NCBI GenBank assembly: GCA_964430875.1
Contig: CAYSHP010000023.1
Coordinates: 1 to 32,279, forward strand
DNA length: 32,279 bases
Source of the DNA: M55B127 sp035269185
GTDB lineage: Bacteria; Bacillota; Halanaerobiia; Halanaerobiales; M55B127
Direction: 5' to 3'
The notes below the pieces were generated by a model that was not told where the DNA came from, made no database searches, and worked only from the letters and a program-made list of their open reading frames with translations. Each line of letters starts with the position of its first letter. Within the stretch, counting starts at the first letter, position 1. Both the position numbers and the translations under genes were made by a program. Below, one piece after another: positions 24,345 to 32,193 of the stretch.

Positions 24345-24827
24345 ATGATTATTATGAAGAAAAACCCGACATTAATAGCAGCAATTGCTTTCATTATTGT
24401 TTGTTTATTATTATTTGGAGCAACTTTTTCAATTAGAGTTTCTGGTGAACAAGGTAATCGTTTAGGACCAAGATTTTTTCCCCGCCTAATATTAGGACTT
24501 ATTATTTTATTTAATGCAGTTTTAGCATACCAATCATATCGTTATCCTGAGGAACAAAAAGAAGTAGAGAAAATACCGGAGGATCGGCGCAAAAGGTTTA
24601 TTGGAACAACAATATTAGGGGTTTTAACTGGTGTTGCCTTTACTATATTGGGAGGGTTTACTACTATTTTTCTTTTTGTTTTTGCTTTTCTAATAGTTTG
24701 GAAGCAGAGAGATTTAAAAGTTTTAATTTTAACTCCTATTTTTATAACTTTAGGAGCTTATTTGTTGTTTTATGAACTTCTTTCAGTAAGGATGCCTAAG
24801 GGTTTTATTGACGCTTTATTTTTATAA
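24345..24827 (+). CDS. tctB: TctB-type small membrane subunit (second transporter)
   Basis: This 160-residue hydrophobic protein has four membrane segments, near residues 7-25, 42-57, 83-105 and 108-145 (the last probably two). The loop between the first two contains RLGPRFFPRLILG, an R-x-F-P pattern typical of TctB. Either the first ATG or one three codons later could be the start, because the AGGGGG site is 4 or 13 bases away. The assignment rests on topology and on the position between tctC and tctA. Confidence 0.85.
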   Translation: MIIMKKNPTLIAAIAFIIVCLLLFGATFSIRVSGEQGNRLGPRFFPRLILGLIILFNAVLAYQSYRYPEEQKEVEKIPEDRRKRFIGTTILGVLTGVAFTILGGFTTIFLFVFAFLIVWKQRDLKVLILTPIFITLGAYLLFYELLSVRMPKGFIDALFL

Positions 24828-24839
24828 GGAGGTGGAAAT

Positions 24840-26327
24840 TTGTTTAATTCAATATTAATGGGTTTCAATGCAATTTTTGAACCAATGAATTTACTAGCAG
24901 TTTTAGGTGGAGTCATATCAGGTATGACCATTGGAGCACTACCAGGATTATCTGCTACAATGGGCGCAGCCTTAATTGTACCATTCACCTTTTTTATGGC
25001 ACCTATTCCGGCTATTGCTATGTTGAGTGCACTTTATTGTGGAGCTACATATGGAGGTTCGATTTCTGCTATATTAGTTAATACTCCCGGTACACCAGCA
25101 GCAGCAGTAACAACTTTAGATGGTTATGAATTATCAAAACAGGGTCACGCAGGAAAAGCGCTTGGTACAGCGGTAATAGCTTCTGGATTAGGTGGTTTGT
25201 TTAGTGTTGTAGTATTAATATTTGTTGCTCCTCAAGTAGCTGAAATGGCCTTGCAGTTTGCAGACCCTGAGTATTTTAGTCTTGCTATTTTTGGAGTTAG
25301 TATGGTAGCTAATATTTCTTCAGGTAATGAATTGAAAAATATGATTGGTGGTCTCTTGGGAATTTTCTTAGCTACTGTAGGTATGGATGCTTTGACAGGA
25401 TTTCATAGATTTACTTTTGGCTTTTCAAGTCTGACATCTGGAGTCAATTTTATTCCGGTTATGATAGGTTTATTTGCTTTTGCTGAAATATTAAGACAAG
25501 CTCAGACCCATATTGAAACTACTACAAGTACAGAAATCAGTGGTCTATTACCAAGTTTTAGTGAATTATGGCCGTTAAAATGGAGTATGCTTAGATCAGC
25601 TGTTATTGGAACTTTTGTTGGTATATTACCGGCAGAAGGTGGTACTGTAGCTTCGTTTATTGGATATAATGAAGCAAAAAGATGGTCAAAAGATTCTGAT
25701 AAATTTGGTACAGGTCTTCTTGAAGGTGTGGCTGCCCCAGAAACAGCCAATAATGCTGCTACCGGTGGAGCTATGGTTCCTACTCTTACTCTAGGTATTC
25801 CAGGCAGTTCTACAACAGCAGTTATTTTAGGTGGGTTAATGATACAGGGTTTGAGACCAGGGCCTTTATTATTTGCGACACAGCCAAAGTTTGTCTATTC
25901 TATTTTTGTAGCAATGGGATTAGCAAACTTGCTCTTTCTAGTTATTGGTTTGGGTGGTGCAAAAATATTTGCTAATGTTACAAAGATTCCAGTTTATATA
26001 TTAAATCCTATAGTGTTAGTACTTTGTATAATTGGTTCATATTCTTTAGGTAATAATGTGGCAGATGTGTGGATTATGATAGTTGCAGGTGTGATTGGTT
26101 TTGTCATTAAAAAAGTTGGTTTTTCACCAGCTCCTATAGTTTTAGGATTAGTTTTAGGCGGATTAATCGAAACATCATTTAGAAGAGCAATGTCAATTTA
26201 TGACAGCAACTTTTTAGTATTCTTTACTAGACCATTTTCCGCTATATTCTTAGTATTAGCTTTACTATCAATATCATGGCCATTTATTCATAAAACAATA
26301 AAACATAGAAGAGAGTCGAAATCATAA
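24840..26327 (+). CDS. tctA: TctA-type large membrane subunit (second transporter)
   Basis: This 495-residue permease has the same double signature as the first copy: GMTIGALPGLSATMGAALIV near residue 28 and GILPAEGGTVASFIGYNEAK near residue 260, then APETANNAATGGAMVPTLTLGIPGS. About eleven membrane segments are predicted by eye. The start is TTG after AAGGAGGTGG. In the second signature PAEGG replaces the more usual PGAGG, a small difference in a functionally loaded loop that may reflect the cargo. It is followed after 12 bases by the M29/NicX-like gene, with a good ribosome site. Confidence 0.93.
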   Translation: MFNSILMGFNAIFEPMNLLAVLGGVISGMTIGALPGLSATMGAALIVPFTFFMAPIPAIAMLSALYCGATYGGSISAILVNTPGTPAAAVTTLDGYELSKQGHAGKALGTAVIASGLGGLFSVVVLIFVAPQVAEMALQFADPEYFSLAIFGVSMVANISSGNELKNMIGGLLGIFLATVGMDALTGFHRFTFGFSSLTSGVNFIPVMIGLFAFAEILRQAQTHIETTTSTEISGLLPSFSELWPLKWSMLRSAVIGTFVGILPAEGGTVASFIGYNEAKRWSKDSDKFGTGLLEGVAAPETANNAATGGAMVPTLTLGIPGSSTTAVILGGLMIQGLRPGPLLFATQPKFVYSIFVAMGLANLLFLVIGLGGAKIFANVTKIPVYILNPIVLVLCIIGSYSLGNNVADVWIMIVAGVIGFVIKKVGFSPAPIVLGLVLGGLIETSFRRAMSIYDSNFLVFFTRPFSAIFLVLALLSISWPFIHKTIKHRRESKS

Positions 26328-26339
26328 GGAGGTTTTTTA

Positions 26340-27320
26340 ATGAGAGGCAAAGAAGTTTTAATGATGCAGAATGCTGAAAAAATTGTATATAAATGTGCAT
26401 GTGTTAAAGAAGGTGAAAAAGTATTAATTATTACCGATCCTGAAAGATTAGATATTTCAAAGATATTGACTGGAGTATTGTTAAATAGAGGTATTGAGCC
26501 TGTTACCGCAGTCATGATGCCCAATGAATTTGATGGACAGGAACCACCTTCCATGATATTCCATGCGATGATGGATGCAGATGTAATAATAATGCCGGTG
26601 GCAAAATCAATTTCTCATTCTGAGGCAGTACATGAAGCTGTAGATAATGGTTCAAGAGTTTTAGCAATGTCAGCTTTTGTAGAAGAACAGATGTATATAG
26701 GTGGAATAAATGCTGATTTTGAGAAACATCGTCCTGAGTGTTTACGTTTTGGAGATTATTTTACAAATGCTGAAACAGTTCACATTACTTCTCCAGGAGG
26801 AACTGATTTTACCGCTTCCTTGAAAGGAAGAAAAGGAAATTCACATTCTTGTATTGTAGATGAACCGGGTATGTATTCATCTTTGACAAATATTGAAGCC
26901 AATATTGCGCCTGTTGAGAAGACAGCAAATGGTACAGTAGTGGTTGATGGAGCAGTTTCTAACTTTGGTATTGGAGTAGTTGATGCACCTATTATTATGG
27001 AAATTGAAAATGGTGCAATAAAGAGTATAAGTGGTGGGAAAGATGCTAAGTTTTTAGATGACTTATTACAAGGAATGGGCTCAGAAGGTGTATTAAATAT
27101 CGCTCAGATAGCTATTGGCTTGAACCCTAAAATTAAAGACTTTAATGGTCTCATGCTTAATGATCATGGTGTGTATGGCAGTTCCCATATAGGTATAGGA
27201 ACTAGTCATAACTTAGGGGGAGATGTAAAAGCCGATATTCATTATGATGTAATGATAGCAAATCCAACCATTAAATTTGATGATAAAGTTGTTATTGAAG
27301 AAGGTAATGTTATAGGATAA
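26340..27320 (+). CDS. M29-like / NicX-like metalloenzyme (aminopeptidase or ring-cleaving dioxygenase fold)
   Basis: This 326-residue protein resembles the group that joins thermophilic M29 aminopeptidases (AmpS) and 2,5-dihydroxypyridine 5,6-dioxygenase (NicX). Supporting pieces are VHITSPGGTDFTASLKGRKG near residue 140, DGAVSNFGIG, and a C-terminal metal-binding stretch LNDHGVYGSSHIGIGTSHNLGG followed by DIHYDVMI, with an H-x-D pair like that of NicX. NicX itself needs oxygen, which the rest of the window argues against, so a hydrolase acting on a transported amide or cyclic acid is more likely. It sits directly after tctA, implying that its substrate is what that transporter brings in. 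Confidence 0.8.
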   Translation: MRGKEVLMMQNAEKIVYKCACVKEGEKVLIITDPERLDISKILTGVLLNRGIEPVTAVMMPNEFDGQEPPSMIFHAMMDADVIIMPVAKSISHSEAVHEAVDNGSRVLAMSAFVEEQMYIGGINADFEKHRPECLRFGDYFTNAETVHITSPGGTDFTASLKGRKGNSHSCIVDEPGMYSSLTNIEANIAPVEKTANGTVVVDGAVSNFGIGVVDAPIIMEIENGAIKSISGGKDAKFLDDLLQGMGSEGVLNIAQIAIGLNPKIKDFNGLMLNDHGVYGSSHIGIGTSHNLGGDVKADIHYDVMIANPTIKFDDKVVIEEGNVIG

Positions 27321-27373
27321 GCCAAAAATGAATTACAAGGTTAAGAAAACTTTGATAAAGGATGGTGGATATA

Positions 27374-28168
27374 ATGCTTGATATTAAAATAGGTATTATT
27401 GGTTTTGGAGAAGCAGGACAAAATATTACTGAAGGTTTGTTATCTGAAGATGATTTTCATATCAGAGCTTATGACATTAATTTTGAAAAATATAAAGATA
27501 TTGCTAAAGATATGGAAGTTGAACTTTATAAAGATAAAAATAATTTTCTAAATGATTTAGATTTGTTATTTTCTTTAGTTCCTTGTTCAGCTTCAATTTT
27601 AGTAATTAGAGAATTTATAAATTTAATAGAAGATAAAACTATATTTGTAGATCTTTCTGCTTCTTTACCATCCTATATGGAAGAAGGTGCAGAATTAGCA
27701 GGTAAATATAATAAGATATTTCTTGATGGTGCAATAATGGGATCGGTAACTAATTTTAAGCATAAAGTCCCTATAATGTTAAGTGGAGAATATAATAAAG
27801 AAATAGTGAAAATCACTGATCAATTAAATATGAATATTGAGTTTATTGGAAAAAAACCTGCTCAAGCATCTGCATCTAAATTATGTCGTAGCATTTATAC
27901 TAAAGGAACAGAAGCATTAATAGTAGAATTGAAAGATATAACTGAGCACTATAATATTACTGATACTGTTTTTAATTCAATAGATAAAACTTGGTATTTG
28001 AATGGTTTTCGCAATGAAGCAGAAAGATTATTAAAATCAAATGAGAAACATATACAAAGAAAATATGAGGAAATAATAAATGTAATAGATATGATTGAGA
28101 CTAGTAATCTAACTGCAAAAATGCCTATAGCTACAAAAGAAGTTTTCAAAAAGAAGTTGAATAATTAG
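27374..28168 (+). CDS. NAD(P)-dependent oxidoreductase of the 3-hydroxyisobutyrate/6-phosphogluconate dehydrogenase class (DUF1932-type)
   Basis: This 264-residue protein opens with IKIGIIGFGEAGQNITEGL, a Rossmann loop typical of beta-hydroxyacid dehydrogenases. It keeps the substrate loop FVDLSASLPS and DGAIMGSV. The helical C-terminal part holds ASASKLCRSIYTKGTEALIVE, where the Lys corresponds to the catalytic Lys of the class and the spacing fits the DUF1932 branch. I choose the ATG behind GGTGG, giving a canonical start; an ATG four codons earlier overlaps that site. The gene ends the transporter operon and could reduce or oxidise a beta-hydroxyacid produced by the preceding enzyme. Confidence 0.82.
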   Translation: MLDIKIGIIGFGEAGQNITEGLLSEDDFHIRAYDINFEKYKDIAKDMEVELYKDKNNFLNDLDLLFSLVPCSASILVIREFINLIEDKTIFVDLSASLPSYMEEGAELAGKYNKIFLDGAIMGSVTNFKHKVPIMLSGEYNKEIVKITDQLNMNIEFIGKKPAQASASKLCRSIYTKGTEALIVELKDITEHYNITDTVFNSIDKTWYLNGFRNEAERLLKSNEKHIQRKYEEIINVIDMIETSNLTAKMPIATKEVFKKKLNN

Positions 28169-28474
28169 CATATAAGAATAACAAATTATTTTTATAATAT
28201 CAGTTAAAAGGGGAAAAAGTAAAAACAATGGATAATTTTTATCGGTTTACTGTGGTATATTTTTTGAGTAATTAAAAAATTATTCTATAAAACAAAGTAT
28301 ATATATTACTTTAAAATGCTATTTGTAAAAAGATATTAAAACAGCTTATAAATAATGTAATAGTTTGGAAGTTTATCCTGTAATTGATTAACCCCAAAAT
28401 TCTTTATAACTGAATTGTATAATTTAATACACATAAGATAAATAAAAGCAGGACACATACCGGTAATTTTCTTT
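28169..28474. other. AT-rich intergenic stretch without a recognisable gene
   Basis: This stretch follows the last gene of the second transporter operon. It contains only very short open frames and a weak AT-only hairpin near 28266-28285 without a T-run. I see no clear promoter, terminator, tRNA or repeat. It runs into a relic region with an inverted repeat and a decayed transposon end. Confidence 0.6.
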
Positions 28475-28519
28475 ATGATGTTTAGCAAAACCACAAAAAA
28501 AGAGAAACCGTTATGTGTC
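28452..28519. repeat. Imperfect inverted repeat, 12 of 13 matching arms
   Basis: GACACATACCGGT and ACCGTTATGTGTC are reverse complements with one mismatch, separated by 42 bases. The arms look like an insertion-sequence terminal region or a structured RNA. No transposase with matching ends is visible. It overlaps the short relic frame at 28475. Confidence 0.55.
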
Positions 28520-28642
28520 TATGTATTTATAGCTCATTTATTTAATATCAAAGATATGAATTATACTGAAGTTGCTGATCAAATAGGGGTCATTGCACAA
28601 CATAAGTCAGGAGAGCAAGAAAGTATTATTAGTGCTAATTGA
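28475..28642 (+). pseudogene. Short relic open frame (55 residues), possible helix-turn-helix fragment
   Basis: This frame encodes 55 residues, with MFSKTTKKEKPLCVYVFIAH early and MNYTEVADQIGVI in the middle, the latter resembling a small helix-turn-helix. There is no ribosome site before its ATG and the stop falls exactly at the edge of the IS605-type right end. The element may have inserted in and cut a longer gene. I do not recognise a parent gene. Confidence 0.3.
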
Positions 28643-28923
28643 CATCCTCCTCGCCCGTTACTATTGTCGCGAACAAGGATTCCTTAAAGAAACTTGCCCC
28701 GAAACTCTCTTATGTACTAAGCAATGATAGTTTCGGCATTAGGCCATCGAGGCTGTCACGAGGTTGTCGAATGATTAGAGGCCAGTCTATTTCTAGTAGT
28801 CCAATATGATTTTGACTTCAGGCTGTGTCATCAGCCCTCCCGAAATAGCCGACTATGCATTCTAATAGCATAAACCTAGCAATATTACTAATATAGGTAC
28901 TCAGGTACTTAATCTATTACCCA
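28641..28923 (-). ncRNA. Candidate omega-RNA / right-end non-coding RNA of a TnpB relic
   Basis: In IS605-type elements the guide RNA of TnpB is made from the end of tnpB plus the right end. Here 283 bases between the tnpB stop and the element end are more GC-rich than the surroundings and contain several pairings. CCGAAACT pairs with AGTTTCGG (8 pairs), GGCTG with CAGCC, and the end hairpin has 9 pairs. The guide would be copied from flanking DNA beyond 28641, that is, from the + strand relic frame. Whether it is still transcribed is unknown. Confidence 0.45.
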
Positions 28924-29049
28924 TTAAGCAGCTTGTTGCTCTAAAAATTTATTGGTTATATTACGGTTTGCATTTAAATCAGCATGGATATAATTTCCAC
29001 ACTCATAAGAATATAAGTTAGCTTTATGATTAGATTTATTAACTTTACC
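28924..29049 (-). pseudogene. tnpB: TnpB C-terminal fragment (truncated)
   Basis: About 41 residues ending in a stop resemble the last part of TnpB. The segment has ECGNYIHADLNANRNITNKFL, the zinc-ribbon tail plus the third RuvC motif, with the catalytic Asp in HADLN. The first CxxC of the zinc ribbon is gone and only one Cys of the second remains. Upstream the reading frame turns into AT-rich sequence unlike TnpB, so the gene is truncated at about 29049. It cannot make an active nuclease. Confidence 0.75.
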
Positions 29050-29063
29050 ATATATGTTATAAT
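29035..29063 (+). promoter_or_regulatory. Possible promoter of the FadR-type regulator gene
   Basis: An extended -10 element, TGTTATAAT (TG at 29055-29056, TATAAT at 29058-29063), is preceded 17 bases upstream by a weak -35-like TTTATT. It lies right beside the tnpB fragment. The transcript would start near 29070, giving a leader of about 100 bases that includes a repeated palindrome. Confidence 0.4.
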
Positions 29064-29078
29064 ATTTGTAAATTATTG

Positions 29079-29109
29079 GATTATATAATATTATAAGATT
29101 ATATAATAT
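29079..29109. repeat. Tandem 13-base repeats containing the palindrome ATTATATAAT
   Basis: GATTATATAATAT occurs twice (29079-29091 and 29097-29109), 18 bases apart start to start. Each copy contains the perfect palindrome ATTATATAAT. They lie just downstream of the possible promoter and 60-90 bases before the regulator gene. They could be an autoregulatory site, but in AT-rich DNA this is only suggestive. Confidence 0.4.
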
Positions 29110-29170
29110 CTTTGTGATAATTTTATCTAACATTACATTCATTGATATAATTTATAGGGGGGGATAAATC

Positions 29171-29893
29171 ATGAAATTTGAACCAATTCAAAAAAACCGA
29201 ATATCAGAACAAATTATTGACCAAATATATTCATTAATAATAAGTGGAAATTTAAAGCCAGGAGATAAAATGCCATCTGAAAGGAAATTATCTGAAAAAT
29301 TTGAAGTTAGTAGAAATAGTATTAGAGAAGCTATTAGGATCTTAGAAATGCTGGGATTTCTTGTTTCTAAAAGAGGAGATGGTACTTACATTGCTGAAAT
29401 GAGTGAAGATATATTTGAAGGTTATGTTTCAGACCACAATATTAATTTTAAAGATGTCAATGTTTATGAAGCAATTGAAGCAAGATTAATGGTAGAACCT
29501 AGAATTGTAAGGTTAGCGGCTAAAAGAAGAAACCTAAAACAATTACAAATATTAAAAAAATTAGTTGAAAACATAGAGGGAGAGGAAAAAGAAGAAAAAG
29601 ATAATGCTAATTTACATTTTCATAGAATGTTAGCCCAAGCTTCACAAAATAGTGCTCTTGAAGCTACATTGAATTTTTTAATTAATTATTCAAAAGAGGT
29701 TGCTAAAAAAAGTCACAGAATAGATGATAATTATTTTCCTTATAGAAAGAAAGTAAAAACTAAGGAACATCGAAATATAGTAAAAGCTATAGAAGAAAAA
29801 GATGCAGATAAAGCTGAGCAATTAATGTATGAACATTTAAATAATGTAAAAATAAAAATAGAAACGATTGAACATGAGAAAACAAAAGTATAG
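29171..29893 (+). CDS. FadR-subfamily GntR transcriptional regulator
   Basis: This 240-residue regulator has an N-terminal winged helix-turn-helix with GDKMPSERKLSEKFEVSRNSIREAIRILEMLG and the wing KRGDGTYI, the classic GntR pattern. The C-terminal helical FCD ligand domain shows NLHFHRMLAQAS, then KEHRNIVKAI and MYEHLNN with the usual metal-binding histidines. The first metal ligand, often Asp four residues before the FH histidine, is Asn here. Regulators of this kind sense organic acids and bind TGGT-N3-ACCA palindromes. Two such sites lie at 17610 and 18767, so it probably controls the dehydrogenase and the CooF/CooS-like operon, and perhaps the neighbouring transporters. GGGGGGA is upstream of the ATG. 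Confidence 0.92.
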   Translation: MKFEPIQKNRISEQIIDQIYSLIISGNLKPGDKMPSERKLSEKFEVSRNSIREAIRILEMLGFLVSKRGDGTYIAEMSEDIFEGYVSDHNINFKDVNVYEAIEARLMVEPRIVRLAAKRRNLKQLQILKKLVENIEGEEKEEKDNANLHFHRMLAQASQNSALEATLNFLINYSKEVAKKSHRIDDNYFPYRKKVKTKEHRNIVKAIEEKDADKAEQLMYEHLNNVKIKIETIEHEKTKV

Positions 29894-30047
29894 TTAAACA
29901 TACATGTATTAAAAAGTTAAAATATATTTGTTAAATACTTTTATCATTAAAATTCATATTATTTCTAAATTTTAAAAATGTATATAGATTATTTTTAAAT
30001 TTTCATAAAATATAGTAGTAAGAGATAGATTTATGGGGAGGAAAGTT

Positions 30048-30833
30048 ATGAGAATTGTAAGATTTATTAAAGATGGGGAGATATTTTTTGGTAAAATATC
30101 AGGAAATGAGATCTATTATATACAGGGTAATATATTTGATCAATTTGAGGTAACAACAAGAAAAGTTAATGTAAAATCAGTAAAGATATTAAGCCCAGTG
30201 TTTCCTCCTAATATTATTGCTATTGGAAAAAATTACAAAGATCACGTAAAAGAAACTAATTCAAGTTTACCAAAAAAACCCTTAATATTTTTAAAAGCAA
30301 CTTCTAGTATAATTGGTAATGAAGATGAAATTATTTTACCAGAGGCTGCTCCAAATGAAGTAGATTTCGAAGCTGAACTCGCAATAGTAATAGGGCGAGA
30401 AGCTAAATTTATAGAGGAAAAGAAAGCAGATGATTACATATTAGGATATACATGTGCAAATGATGTTAGTGCAAGAGATTGTCAAAAGAGATTGGATAAG
30501 CAATGGGCTAGAGCAAAGTCCTTTGATACTTTTTGCCCAATAGGACCTTGGATTGAGACTCAACTTATCCAGCCTAATAACTTAAAAATAACTTCAAAAT
30601 TAAATGGTAACATAATGCAGGATTCTAATACAAATAAACTAATATTTAATACAAGAGAATTGGTTAGCTATTGTTCAAAGAACTTTACACTTCTGCCGGG
30701 AACAATAATTATGACAGGAACACCAGGAGGTGTAGGATATGGAAGAGAACCAAAAGTATTTTTAAAACCTGGTGATAAGATTGAAATTGAAATTGAGGGC
30801 ATTGGAAAACTTTATAATAAAGTTCAAGAGTAA
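30048..30833 (+). CDS. Fumarylacetoacetate hydrolase (FAH) family enzyme
   Basis: This 261-residue protein has the FAH fold blocks IIAIGKNYKDHVKET, NEVDFEAELAIVIGREAKF (E-x-E metal ligands), CANDVSARDCQ, RAKSFDTFCPIGPWI and IIMTGTPGGVGYG. These metal-dependent enzymes cleave or tautomerise acylpyruvates and related 2-oxo compounds such as oxaloacetate. The start is the ATG behind GGGGAGGA. An ATG five codons earlier overlaps that site. It follows the regulator by 154 bases and is closed by a terminator. Its substrate may be an intermediate of the acid pathway encoded to the left. Confidence 0.92.
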   Translation: MRIVRFIKDGEIFFGKISGNEIYYIQGNIFDQFEVTTRKVNVKSVKILSPVFPPNIIAIGKNYKDHVKETNSSLPKKPLIFLKATSSIIGNEDEIILPEAAPNEVDFEAELAIVIGREAKFIEEKKADDYILGYTCANDVSARDCQKRLDKQWARAKSFDTFCPIGPWIETQLIQPNNLKITSKLNGNIMQDSNTNKLIFNTRELVSYCSKNFTLLPGTIIMTGTPGGVGYGREPKVFLKPGDKIEIEIEGIGKLYNKVQE

Positions 30834-30904
30834 CTATTAATTTATTAAAAACCGAAATTCATTTTATATTTTATATTCATATTTTCATATATAAAAAGCC
30901 ACTT

Positions 30905-30933
30905 AAAATCCCAATTATTGGGATTTTGTTTTA
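30905..30933 (+). terminator. Rho-independent terminator after the FAH gene
   Basis: AAAATCCCAA and TTGGGATTTT form a perfect 10-base-pair stem with a 3-base loop, followed by GTTTTAT. It closes the + strand transcript of the FAH gene. The surrounding 30834-31138 intergenic stretch is otherwise AT-rich, with no gene that I can see; together with the next terminator it separates convergent units. Confidence 0.75.
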
Positions 30934-31091
30934 TATTCATAATAAATAATAATTTTTTAGTTGATTTTATGAATGATGTAATTATAAATTAACATTATTT
31001 AATTTTAATAAAGCCTTCTTTGATGATTTTGTTCAGAAGTGGAATTTGTTATTATATTAGCAAATGCTAAATTCACTAAATAATTAAAAAA

Positions 31092-31128
31092 ATTCTCATA
31101 CAAAATGGGGGGCATTTTATATGAGAAT
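31092..31128 (-). terminator. Rho-independent terminator after the sugar kinase gene
   Basis: ATTCTCATA-C-AAAATG pairs with CATTTT-A-TATGAGAAT, giving 15 pairs with one C/A mismatch and a 5-base G loop on the + strand. Read on the - strand the stem is followed by a run of T residues, placing it as terminator of the PfkB-type kinase about ten bases after its stop. Confidence 0.8.
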
Positions 31129-31138
31129 AAAATTATTA

Positions 31139-32101
31139 TTATTGTAATTTATTTATTAAATCCTCATATTCCTTATCAAGTAAAAAATTTTTTATTTCAA
31201 ATAAAGTAGGACAACCTTCCATTGGTCCCATTTTAGTAGTAGACATAGCTGCGGCTGCATTTGCAAATAATGCTGATTCTTGGGGTGATAAATTATTATT
31301 GTATGCAAATAAGAAGGCTGCATTAAAAGTATCGCCAGCACCTGTAGGATCAATACAGTTAACTGCAAAAGGTTTGATTTCCTTCACCTCATTATTGTTA
31401 GCAATAATGCTTCCTTTGGCACCTCTTTTAACAGCTATTAATTCAGGTCCAAAGGAAAGTGCTTTTTCAATTGATTTATTTAAATCATCAACAAAAAGTG
31501 AAGTAATTTCATTTTTACTGGGAAATAAAATATTAGCCTTTTTAATATAAGGAAGTAAAATTTCTTTTATTGAGTTTGAATTAGACAGCTCAACTCTAAA
31601 ATTAGGGTCAAGAGAAATTTTACCATCATTTTTAATAACTTCTTCAATAGCATAATCACAAGCTTTTCTTATAGATTTACTAGATAAAATAGAAGAACCA
31701 CTAATATGAAGCCACTTTACTTTTCCCCACTGTTTAAATTTAAATTGTTCGTTTTTAATATTATCTGTCTTAAGGTCAAAATGAAAAATATAATTTCTAT
31801 CACCATTAGAATTATAACTAACAAAGGCTACTCCAGTATTTGCGTTATGTTTTCTTTTAACTCCATCTATATTTACTCCATCGTTTTGTAATCTGTTATA
31901 AAGAACATCACCAAATTTATCATTTCCAATTATACCAACCATAGCAGATTGCAAGCCCAATCTTGCTGCAGCATCAACGGTTATTACAGAAGCTCCACTA
32001 GGGAATGGTCCAATAAATGAATGAACTTCATCAAGTGGTAAATCAGGTTTAGGTCTCATTATTTCAACTTCCATAGCACCAAAAGAAAGTAAGTCGATCA
32101 C
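31139..32101 (-). CDS. PfkB/ribokinase-family carbohydrate kinase
   Basis: This 320-residue kinase starts with GTG (VIDLLSFGAMEVEIMRP), 8 bases after a GGAGG site. The N-terminal substrate motif is seen in PFPSGASVITVDAAARLG followed by GIIGNDKFGD. The C-terminal ATP and catalytic motif is DPTGAGDTFNAAFLFA, whose second Asp is the catalytic base. Members phosphorylate ribose, fructose, 2-keto-3-deoxygluconate, adenosine and others. With sugar-acid-type dehydratases in the window, a 2-keto-3-deoxyacid kinase is an attractive but unproven reading. It is oriented against the FAH gene and separated from it by two terminators. Confidence 0.9.
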   Translation of the reverse strand: MIDLLSFGAMEVEIMRPKPDLPLDEVHSFIGPFPSGASVITVDAAARLGLQSAMVGIIGNDKFGDVLYNRLQNDGVNIDGVKRKHNANTGVAFVSYNSNGDRNYIFHFDLKTDNIKNEQFKFKQWGKVKWLHISGSSILSSKSIRKACDYAIEEVIKNDGKISLDPNFRVELSNSNSIKEILLPYIKKANILFPSKNEITSLFVDDLNKSIEKALSFGPELIAVKRGAKGSIIANNNEVKEIKPFAVNCIDPTGAGDTFNAAFLFAYNNNLSPQESALFANAAAAMSTTKMGPMEGCPTLFEIKNFLLDKEYEDLINKLQ

Positions 32102-32193
32102 TTTATATGCCTCCAGTTAATTAGCTAAACTCAATAGACTTTAATTAACAAATAAAGTTAAAATATTCGATAAAATTTATATAAAAAAGTTAT

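Larger units (their letters stand above)
28637..29049 (-). mobile_element. Decayed IS200/IS605-family element, right-end remnant
   Basis: On the - strand the fragment runs from the last part of tnpB through a structured non-coding region to a right end of the form GGATGTCAA. The paired GGATTCC...ACATCC pattern at this end is typical of IS605/IS1341-type elements, and TCAA matches the known IS608 right-end cleavage site. A 9-base-pair hairpin with G-U pairs (28649-28657 with 28670-28678) is the expected subterminal structure. The left end, tnpA and most of tnpB are missing, so it cannot move by itself. Confidence 0.65.

Noticed and set aside
28266..28285. AT-only hairpin as terminator of the second transporter operon
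   Set aside because: The stem is nearly all A/T with a G-U pair and no T-run follows. It is about 100 bases past the last gene and too weak to call.
28169..29170. Possible CRISPR array or tRNA in the gene-poor stretch
   Set aside because: No regularly spaced repeats and no cloverleaf could be found. The GC-richer part is better explained by the IS605-type right end.
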